Shown here: piece by piece, positions 1-9,700 of the stretch
How positions within the stretch are numbered: position 1 is the stretch's first letter
Layout: each line of letters starts with the position of its first letter
Assembly (NCBI GenBank): GCA_001579985.1
Contig: LRSR01011231.1
Coordinates: 1 to 36,594 of the forward strand
DNA: 36,594 nt
Direction: 5' to 3'
From: Hypsibius dujardini
Lineage: Eukaryota > Tardigrada > Eutardigrada > Parachela > Hypsibiidae
Position numbers and translations under genes: made by a program
Notes under the pieces: generated by a model
Told to the model about the DNA's origin: nothing
The model's input: only the letters and a program-made list of their open reading frames with translations
Database searches by the model: none

Positions 1-3000
1 AGACGATTTTAGTCGACGATTTTGGTGTCACCGCTGTTTTCCCCGGATCCACAGACACCGTCAGCATAAACGCAGCTGAAGACACGGTACGCCATTTGTT
101 TGAATTAGAGCGTACAAAAATTGTTACCTCAACGGTCATTGATTGCGCTATAACTGAAACATCTCACTGAGTCGACTGAACCGACTGAACGAGTGATGGT
201 CGGACAAACACTGTACATGTTATTGGATCCTCCTAACCTTCTAAAGGTGCGGGGGCCTACGCCTGCTTACGTTCCGTAAACGCAAGGCGTCCTTGTAAAA
301 TAAATAGTTGAATTGGGTGAAACATGTTTCACTGAAATAAATTATGAGGATTTGAAATCAAATGAGGCAAAATCTCCCAAACTGTAATTCAAAGCGAGGC
401 GCCAAAGGTTTTAAGTTTCTACATTGCTGATCGTTTTATCCAGAAGAGCGCTGGACAAGGAATTAACGCAGCTGAATCCAGTGGGAACACTTTGTCTGGT
501 TTCGCCTTTCCTCATACCGTTCTTCTCAATTACACGGACGACGCGGGAAGAGGAGCCGCACTGCAATCTGTGCACAATCTTTGGCTGTCTATTCTCGGTG
601 AGCTTATTTTGGTGTGAGAATCTCATTCCCAAATTAATCCAATAGAGTCATTTTACAATAAATACATCTAGAACATTTTTTTACCTTTTTCTAAAATTTT
701 GTTTTTATTCACAGGGTTGTTACTGCGTTAGTACGTCATCTAATAAAAATGCATCAGTTAATTTTTTAATTGTTTAAATTATCCTATGAAATTAGGTCCG
801 GACATTATTGCGCTTGAACAAATTGACGCCAACATCAGCGCGGTCGCGCAGTCCAGTGTCTTCCATAAAGTGTCGTACATCTTAACGGGGCTCCGGAATT
901 CCTCCAGCAATCTGGATGAGGAAGACTTGAAAAGACGCTTCCAAGTCGCTGTTGCATCTCTGCAGGATTCGTCTTTGGTGTTAGCTGAGCGAGCTGCTCC
1001 GATTGCGACAACTTCAACTCCCAGTTCACTTGTTAGCAAGCATTTTGCCCTTCGCCAGTCAATCGCCATCAGCTCATCTGGTCCCCTGAACACGGATGTC
1101 CTCTCCAATTCGCTCCAAAAAATGTGGGAGGGGATTTTAGGTATTTCAATTTTTTTTCAAATAAAAGAATCGGTTTTCTCGGTTAGAAAAGTGCACCATT
1201 TATGTTACAGGGTCAGACGCCAACGGTGCGCGAATTTCCATTCAAAAAGAAACACCATTCAGAATGCTAGGTTCCGGTGTTGGAAAAGCCGAAGCTGGTC
1301 ACCAAATTTCCTATTTCATCCTCTTCGATTCGATGAACGCGAACTTTGACGGAAGCGTTTTGGTTGAAAAAGCTTCTCAAGCTGTACAGCGCCTGAGCAT
1401 TTCCGGGATTACTGTACTTGCTAGCTTGGATTCAGACGCTAACTTGGCATTACTTTCCGGCACAGATGCTGCTGAGATTTCGGTAAATTTTTCTTCTCAC
1501 TTTAAAAGTTAATTTTCGAGCGAATCTTTTCACATCCATTTTTATTTTTCTTAAATTCAGAGTAACTTCACGGTTGGAGATTTGTCAGGCTTCGCTGTTC
1601 CAGACGCTTTAGTGTTGAACTACACTGAAGGCACTGGACAGGCACTGGCACTTCAGGCGGTCGGAGATTGTTGGCAGGTCGCCTTCGGTATGTACAAGTA
1701 TTTTTTAAAATAATAATTTAAAGGATGCTTTAGAATATCAATACCGATAATTGGTCTAGAGCATTTTCTTAGATTTCGATTGTTTTAAAATCAGGTTCGG
1801 ATATCATTGCCATTCGCCTGCTCATTGCCAATATCACCAACGTGCCCAACTGGAACACCCTTCACACTCTTCGTTACACGGTGACTGTATTGAAGAACTC
1901 AATTTCCGCCAGCTTCAGTGAGAATGAAATTAAAATCAAGTTCCTCGAGTGTGTCGCCGGGAAGAAGGGACTGCTTCAAAGCATTGAAAGAGAGGCGATT
2001 GAAACGACGTTGCCCAGTACTTCGACGACGACTGCCACCACAACGGAAAAAACAACTGCGAGCACAACTTCCACGCTTACAACAGTCACCCAAGTTTTTA
2101 TCACCACGACCGAAAAAGTGCCTGAAATCACGAGTGCCACAATTCAGACGATCCCCCCGGAATCGCTGCAGTCTTATTTGGTCTATGACAGCGTCCTTCT
2201 AAACTACACCACTGATGTGGAGCGAGATGAGGCCATTCACAGCTTGACCGAAAAATGGATTCAGTTCCTAGGTAAGTACGAAATTGCTGAATGAAGGCGA
2301 AAAATGCCGTATTTTTTATGCGTTTCTGTTGTTTCAACATTCACATGATTTATTTCAACGAACCTGAAAATATAAATTGCCCATTATTGAATTCTTCTGG
2401 GTGTGAGTTCTTGGTTTTGTTCGTCCTGTTCTTGTTCTAGATCTCCAAAATCTTGTTCATGTTCGGAGAATTTGTGTTATTGCTCTAATTCTAGGTCGAA
2501 TACCTGTTCATTTTCTTGCTGTTTTTGTTCTTACTTTTGTTCTTGTTCCTTTTATTCTTTTTCCTCTTGCACATGTTCTGTTCCAATATATTGTTTTTCT
2601 GTTCCTTTTATTCCTGCTCCTGTTTGTTTTTTAGTTCTTGCTTTTGTTCTTGCCATTATTGTCCTTGTTCGCTCTTCCAAATTATTTTTGTTTTTGGCTT
2701 TCCTGTTTTTGTTCTTTTTAACTGGTTTCTGTTCTTGGGATTATTCTTGTTCTCGTTCTTGTTCTTTTTCCCCAAACCCTATTCTGCTTTCGCATTCAAT
2801 CAGTTTATAGTCCGAGCAACTGATGCTCTTGTTATCAGATTTGGAAACATCCGTTTCGCATCAAGCGAATTTATTTGGTTTTTTTGTTCCTCAGGCCCGA
2901 ACGCTCAAACAGTGCAGATCCGCCCCTATTCGGACGTCAAAGACGACAAAACCGGTCTTCACACCATCTCCTTCACCATCATCATCATATCCGGCAGATC

Positions 3001-6000
3001 CAGTTGGGACGACCTCGACGTGTCACGCATGGCGTTCCACGCCATGGTCTTGCCGTTCGCCAAAGTGCCCTTCCTCGTACCTGGACCTGCCGATCCGGTT
3101 TTGCGGAAGCCGGAAGGATCGCACCTTCTAATCATTCCCGACACCGTTGCCTTCACATATTCCGCCCCGGAAGAGCTCAACGTCTTAATCGGGGTCATCA
3201 AATCGACATGGCTGAAACTGTTGGCCGCCGATGCAAGCAGTGTGGATGTTAACGTGTATAAAGACATTACCAACACCTCGCTGGTGACCTCCGACGGAAA
3301 ACTGATCCATCAAATTTGGTACCTTGTGATCATTCAGTCGCACAGAGCTGATTTGAATGCGACGGTCTTGAAGAGCCAGTTTGAACAGATGCTGTTGATG
3401 GACGGTTCCACCGGGGATCAGCAGTTCGAGATGAAGTCTACGGTGGTGCCTGTGGTTGCGCCCACGACTCAAACCGAACAGCCTGTAGTAAGTTCAGGTT
3501 TCTTTTTAATGATAATAGTTAAATAAAAATATTTTTATGTTTAGGTTCACGTAGGACCTGCAATGACCCAGGCGCCGTTGCCGAGTGCTTTCGTCATCTC
3601 CGACCATATTTGGTTGGTGTATAAAAACGTCACAGAACGGGATCGGTTCCTGGCGGTGATGCAGGGAATTTGGGCGCAAGTTCTTCAAGGTGCGTTCTCA
3701 AGGCTTCTCCATCTCGCACATTTTACATATAATCCCAGAAAAAGAGACTTTTAAATTTGTCTCATTTACTTGTATTACTTACACGATTTTCTAAAAAAAC
3801 ATTTAATTTAATTTATTTTTTATTTTAATTACTCGCTGTTACATTAATATTTCAAGTTTTCCCTTTCAGGCTTCAATGCAACGAACGTCTTCCTGGTATT
3901 TGATCACGAAGATCCGGACAACTCCTCCAGCGACAGACTGGACTCCCACGAAGTGTTCTACGCAGTCAGCGGCGAAACTCGATTCAACGATATCAACGTG
4001 AACCTCGCGAAAGTGACCTTCCGCAAGAACCTCCCCGTGGGGAATTTCATGTTCGGCTTCGACCCGGAAGAGGACGCAGACTTGGCCGTGAATGCCGCGC
4101 CAGCAGCAGCCAATCGTGTTGAGATTATTCCACCAGCCGGGGAGAGCTTCAAAAATTTCTCCGGCGAGGGATGGACGATAGTTGCTAGCAGCCCGGCTTC
4201 TCCAGTTTTGGTAATGACTTACTACCAATCGCAAAAAGCGTAGCAAATTCGTATTTTATTTTATTATATTTTATTTATATTTATATTTATATTTTATTAT
4301 TTTTATTTATATTTATATTTTGATTATATTTGATTATTTTTATTTTATTTTCATTTATATTTATACTTTAATCCTATTGCATTCTAGGGTCATGCCGTAT
4401 CCCTCAAGGCAACCATCACCGATACTGTGCTGCTGCAATATGCAGGCGACGAAGAACGCAAGTCTGAGCTGGATGCGATCCGGAGAACATGGGCTAGCAC
4501 TTTTTGTAAGTGCACTTAAATACCGTAACATCCAGTTGTCAGTGAAGATAGGAAAATTTCTGGCTTACTTGGGCTGATTTCCAGCGAAAAAATGAGATTG
4601 AACAAGCTGCTCTAAATTCCGCCAAAATAATGAAGTCCAATCAATCGATCAACTGAGTAAAAGCTGCATGGTCAGCTGTGGTCAAGGGCGAGTGCGCGCA
4701 ATGACTTAATTCGGCTCGGACCTCGGATCACCCTTTTTGGCTTAAAGTCTGCCACCGAAAATTGTGGCCATGCGTGTTTAATTACACGCATTGATTTGGG
4801 TTTAATTAATTTGACGCTATTCTATTCCAAATTTCATTTGGAATCGATGGGCGTTAACCAAGGTTTTTTCGGGGATGAGGGGGCGGAGCTATGAACAGTT
4901 TTCAAAAAGGACCGAAAATTCCCGTGAAGCTTTCCAGAGTTGGCATGTAGCTCCGCCCCCTGATGTCAGAATTGCAAAATAATTGTATTTAGTGAATTTG
5001 AAGAATCGCCATTTTTACAGTAAAAATCAAAGGAAACGAATTATTTCAGGGATTGTTTTCGTAAGTTTGAAATTTCGTCAAAAAAAATTCTCAAAGATTT
5101 TTCAATGAAGTAATTTTTATAAATTACCATTGATACTGAACTAATTTGGGACAAGCATTGGAGAAGTTTCCGCACTTTTCGTTTAATCTACACGCAGTCT
5201 ACACACACGTGTGATTAATTTGATCATATTTAACAGAGAATTCGAAACATTTTCTCCTTTAATCGCAATCGCCTTCAATTTAAATGTATTGATATTAAAT
5301 TCACCGCCAATTATATTTTGCGATAATCGATATCAGCTGTTTTCACGGATAAGTGTTAGAAATTGAATTATTTTGTACAGCGCTTCCCGTAGAGGACATA
5401 TCAGTGGAAATCGTCAAGGACACAGTCAAGCCCACTGACGCACGATTCCCTGCCGGCAGCATCCACGATGTCGTCTACACCGTCACCAGTTCCGTCAATC
5501 TCGGTGACGAGGACTACCTTAAAAAATGGCTCGATTACGAAAACGCCCTGTCCAAGTTTCCGTGGGTCATCAATTCCTCCCGCCTGATCGCCCCGATCAT
5601 GCCCGAGTCATCACTCCTACCACCGCAGGTGTTCGGCGTGCCGATCGACAACTTCTTCCACAACGACACCTTTCTTAATTTGATCCTTCAACGGTTCTCG
5701 AACTCCACCGCTTCGAAAGTGCACGCTGTGAGTGCACAGACGAGACACGAATTCCATGACGATCGAGGGAACTCACAGCAGAACGAGAGTGAAGTGGTGG
5801 AACACGGGCACAATGCCCCGGAAGACGTTTTGAGTTCGTTGTTTAAATTCATCACCACGAACGGTGTCACCGAACACAAGACGCCATCACAAGTCAGCGG
5901 AGCGTTCCTGCTAAATTATACAAACAGTGACGAACGAAGTTTCCTGCTCCATCATATTCAAAATATGTGGAACTCTCAGTTCGGTAAGCCTCCTCAATGT

Positions 6001-6027
6001 CTATCTGCCTGCCTGCCTGTCTGCTGC

Positions 6028-6076
<49 letters not shown>

Positions 6077-6500
6077 GCTGTCTGCCTGCCTGCCTGCCTG
6101 CTTGCATGACTGTCTGTCTGATTGTTCGAATAGTGAACGTATGTTTATTTCTTCTATTTCAGGACTAAACCAAACCGTGGTGAACTTGACGATCACAACA
6201 CCCAATGTTCTCAACGAAAACGCAGCCGGGAACCCCCACAAAGAAACATACGTGATATGGAGTCCGCTGGCTGTGAACCTCGGGGTGATTCAGTCGAAAT
6301 TCGAAACTAACATTCTAGCGGCGCACAAGATTGTCATCGTTCGCGATGTTCCCGCTTCCGTGGAGAATCTGTTGCAACGAACCGGAGACCTCTTTGCTGT
6401 CTTAAATGGGAGCGCAACAAGTACGACGGCGACCTCGACGACGCTAGCGACCTCTTCGACTGCGCCCTCAAGCACAATCAGACGATTCCTCAATTCATGA
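1..6500 (+). CDS. Modular extracellular-type protein of unknown family, 3' part of gene
   Basis: Twelve exons can be joined: 1-86 (5' partial), about 399-597 (acceptor could be 408), 796-1140, 1211-1482, 1561-1687, 1795-2271, 2895-3487, 3545-3689, 3870-4210, 4388-4505, 5381-5983, 6163-6500 (TGA). Their lengths sum to whole codons, giving about 1213 residues. Eight copies of a module are seen. Each has a hydrophobic strand often ending LNYT, a helix-like segment, a Trp exactly 17 residues after the Tyr in seven of eight copies, then a short hydrophobic-Gly stretch such as WLSILG or WIQFLG. Between them lie 80-150-residue beta-rich segments with an 'hVxYxV' strand. N-x-S/T sites are frequent. 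A Thr-rich mucin-like stretch lies in exon 1795-2271 and a Ser/Thr-rich tail precedes the stop. No membrane segment is visible; the signal peptide would lie upstream of the window. The NYT...W pattern faintly recalls SEA domains, but I cannot support that. Function unknown. Confidence 0.8.
87..398 (+). other. Intron 1 of the visible modular gene
   Basis: This 312-base gap begins with GT at 87 and is followed by an exon whose acceptor is uncertain: AG at 397-398 or 406-407, both giving phase 0. I see no gene or repeat in it. The ORF on the opposite strand near 411-632 lies over a real exon and is a shadow. Confidence 0.6.
2272..2894 (+). repeat. Long intron with degenerate TTGTTC/TTCTTG pyrimidine tract
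   Basis: The 623-base intron between exons 1795-2271 and 2895-3487 holds about 390 bases (roughly 2400-2790) of degenerate T-rich sequence built on TTCTTG/TTGTTC hexamers. It translates into artificial Cys/Ser/Phe- or Phe/Leu-rich ORFs. The tract ends about 100 bases before the strong acceptor TTTTTTTGTTCCTCAG at 2894. I read it as simple-sequence expansion, not coding. Confidence 0.75.
4211..4387 (+). repeat. AT-rich intron with TTTATATTTA microsatellite
   Basis: An intron between exons 3870-4210 and 4388-4505. Positions about 4248-4370 are a degenerate array of TTTATA/TTTATT units. Donor GTAATG and acceptor CATTCTAG flank it in phase 0. Confidence 0.7.
4506..5380 (+). other. Longest intron (875 bases) of the modular gene
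   Basis: Donor GTAAGT at 4506 and acceptor TTTTGTACAG at 5380 join phase-1 exons 4388-4505 and 5381-5983 (split Ser codon). Apart from an inverted repeat at 4878-4961, I see no coding or RNA feature in it. Confidence 0.7.
4878..4961. repeat. Short inverted-repeat element with 14-base perfect arms
   Basis: AGGGGGCGGAGCTA at 4878-4891 is matched by its exact reverse complement TAGCTCCGCCCCCT at 4948-4961, with 56 bases between. The GC-rich arms contrast with the AT-rich intron. This could be a miniature inverted-repeat element or an RNA hairpin. A looser relative with GGGGCGGA and TCCGCCCC ends lies near 18423-18512. Confidence 0.5.
6004..6120 (+). repeat. (CTGT/CTGC)n tetranucleotide microsatellite
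   Basis: CTGT and CTGC units fill the start of the intron 5984-6162 (modular gene, before the last exon), with an uninterrupted CTGT core at about 6027-6075. The Cys/Leu/Ser/Val-rich ORFs here are artefacts of the repeat. Confidence 0.9.
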
Positions 6501-6654
6501 GGGCAAAAGGAGATGGCACCTTTTTTTTCTTTCACTTTTCAGAATTTTCACATACAGGGCAATGTCTTCCTTGCCATTTTAAGCGGTGATTAAAAAACCG
6601 CGAGCACATTTTGCCCAGTTTTTTTGTTAATCTGTTTTTCACTGCAATGTTTTG

Positions 6655-6666
6655 TTTTAATTAAAA
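6655..6666. terminator. Palindromic poly(A) signal between convergent genes
   Basis: TTTTAATTAAAA is a perfect palindrome and presents ATTAAA on both strands: 6660-6665 on plus, 160 bases after the stop of the modular gene, and 6656-6661 on minus, 41 bases after the stop of the first AOX/XDH gene. The two genes are only 201 bases apart tail to tail, so one element could serve both. ATTAAA is the commonest variant poly(A) signal; use here is inferred. Confidence 0.4.
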
Positions 6667-6701
6667 TATATTTAGTAACAATTAACAGGAAATAATCATG
6701 A

Positions 6702-9700
6702 TCAGTCTTTATAACGGAGCTGGGGTATTTCGATGCGACTGTATTGTTGGACTCGTTCGACTGTCATGGGCGTAGCTGAAATGAAGGTAAAACATTTAAT
6801 TATTCAGTTTGTTCAAAATTTATTGGACAACTGAAGAGAAATGACATTTGACAATATGGTTTTCTTACCGACGTGAAACCAGACGTCGTCTTTATTCACT
6901 TCAGCCAGGTTAGCCGCAATGGCATTTCGCAGAGCAAACACCACCGATGAGGTCATGCAAAGTGGCGGCTCTCCAACAACTAAAGTAAAAACAGATTTAA
7001 TATTCAATTTTTTGGGGCCATATCATTTGACACACGACTAAAGAATACAAAACTAAAATAAAAACTAAAGTTAACTAATATGCAAATTAAATGTAAAAAA
7101 AGTAAACTAAGAACTTAAAAATATAAGGTACAATTTAAAATGCAAACCAAACTTTAAACTAAAAATGTTTTAGTTTCAGTTTATTGGGGTTTTTTTTAAA
7201 TTGAAGTTGATTTAAGTTTAAAAATAAAACTAAAATTATCCAACTGATTCAACTAAAACAAACTGAACATTTCGATTTTGAAAAAATAATCTCAAGCTGT
7301 TTTAATGACCAAAACAATCAGTTAATTATTTTCCATTTTGCCATTTCTGCAGAGGATTTACGTTTGCTGCGTAGCACTCCACTGGGATTGGGCGCGTTCG
7401 GCAAGAAGGCTACGCGGAAGTCAATGGGAATATCTTTGGCCATCGGCGGTTTGTATTTCCAAGTGCCGAAAGTGACATTTTCACCGGTCTTCGGGTCGTA
7501 TACTTGGTACTCTGAGAGGAAATATCCCAGACCCATCACAATTGCCCCTTCCGCCTGACCAATATCTATACAGCGCAAAAAAACATGCTCACTACACATC
7601 TCAATAAATGAGTTGACATAACAAAAAAGCACATAACAAATAAATAATAAATACATAAATTTTTGGCAGCGTTGTCAAAATGAATCATGGAGATTGCTAA
7701 ACACTAAATGCCGAGTAAAAAAAATAGACAAGACAAATAATTAAAAAACAAAAATAAAAAAACCAATATCTTTTCTGAAAATAGCGTTACCATCATGATA
7801 TGCATAGATAGAATAAGTACGCATCTTCTTGGCTCAAGAAAAATGCTGAACTTTAATTCCATTAAAATCAAAAGGAATAATTAAATACTTTTATCTGCGT
7901 CCATTGTTTTCAAGAAATGGAAGTATAATTCGTATTGTTGGATGAAATAATATTATTTATTATTTAATTTAGTTTAACTTCATTTATTTATATTTATTAT
8001 TTATATATTTACCAATCATGGGTGATGTGCTTTCGCCGCAGTCATAAAGCATGTCGAGGCGCGTGATTTGGTATTCGCCCGTGAGAACGTCCAGCTCCAC
8101 TTCCGTGCACATCGCGCTGTACGTGCTGTACACGACTGGATGCTCCAAAACAGGACTCACACTAGAACCGCCCCGATCACACAAATCCCGTGATTAATTT
8201 ATGAATCGCTTTAATTAACCTGAAAGTTCACATTCTTACTAGGAATGCGCGGATAAGTCGACACCCTTTTTGAAACACTCTTCAATCAACACTTCCCACG
8301 TCTTTTCCGTGTCCTTTCCGCGGACCGCATCGATCCGAGTTCGCAGCTGTTTACAGCAGTCGATTGCGGCCTTGTAAAAATACAGGAGACAAGACACATT
8401 TTTTCCCATGAAAGCTCAAAGAGTACATACATAACTTCGAAATAATTTTGATTAATTATTTATTAAATAGAAATGTTACCAGACAGACAAGTTCGCTGGT
8501 GACACTCCCGTTCGAACCGCTGGCATTGGCATTCGTAATGGTCTGAGTTGGTTGAATGACAATGTACTTCACGTCGACGCCCAATTCGAATGCCACCACT
8601 TGGGCCACCTACACGAAATAAAATATAAAATCAAATCAAATCAAGTATTATTTTTAAGTTTATTTAAAACTAAAATAAAATAAGGCACTATGTCTAAGTT
8701 CATTAAAAATTAAAACTATATGAGCATAAATATAGCCTCTCGGCTGTCACTGTAGCAATCCCCCTCCACCCCCTTCCCCTCCCTTTTAAAAAGATAGAAA
8801 AGATTAAAACAATTTTAAATAAATTAAGAATTTAAAGATTAAAGGCGATTTCAGTTTTAGTTTCATAAATTGTTTTTGCACGGTCATTCTGCAGATTTTT
8901 TTTATTGTTTAGCTGAAATTCGTTTCTGTGCATTACTCCGGTTCTGTACCTTTGTATTGATACCCTGACCCATCTCAATGCCGCCATGAGTCACAGCAAT
9001 CGTCCCACCCGCGTGGAAAATGGCAATCAGACAATTATAATGACGACCCGCCCAATGACAATCAAATCGCATTGGCACGACGTTCATCCCGCGTTTTCGC
9101 CATCGGTTGGCTTGATTGAAGGACGTAACAGCTGCCATGCGAGCGGTATATTCCGCCGATTCCATTAGTTGATCGGTGATCTCCGCCACTTTAATGTCCT
9201 TCACAATGGAACCGTCCCGCCTGGTGTCGCCATTTTTATAAAAATTCAGTCGCTTAATGTCGAGGGATGGCTTCTTTAGAGTTTTAGCGACGTGTTCCAG
9301 GATGTATTCAATAAAATAAATTGCCTCAGTGGAACCTAAATTGACGAGAAAAAATGTTTAAAAAACAGCAGACTAGCAACACATTCGGAAAGAAAAATGA
9401 AAATTGTCAACTATTTAATTTGTATTATTAATTAAACTTTAATTAAGTGAACATACACTTTGGCTTTTTCTTCTTAACTAATAATTTTAGCCTAAAACAG
9501 TTGCTACAGCTTTCCGTTCAGGCTTTTATGAGAAAAAAAATTTAGAAGTTAAGAAATAATCACTGAACATTCAAGTTCTTTAGAAAAAAACTACAACTAA
9601 AAGAATTAATTTATAATATATAAGTTATATTTAGTTTCGTTTAGTTTTGCAATATCTCAGTCGATCAATTTCAATTTCGCCTAGAAATTTACCGGGAGCC

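Noticed and set aside
2403-2894. Cys/Ser-rich and Phe/Leu-rich ORFs on the plus strand, looking like a cysteine-rich or membrane protein
   Set aside because: They are translations of a degenerate TTGTTC repeat inside an intron; the real exon begins at 2895.
5997-6109. Repetitive Cys-Leu-Ser-Val ORFs
   Set aside because: Product of the CTGT microsatellite in the intron 5984-6162.
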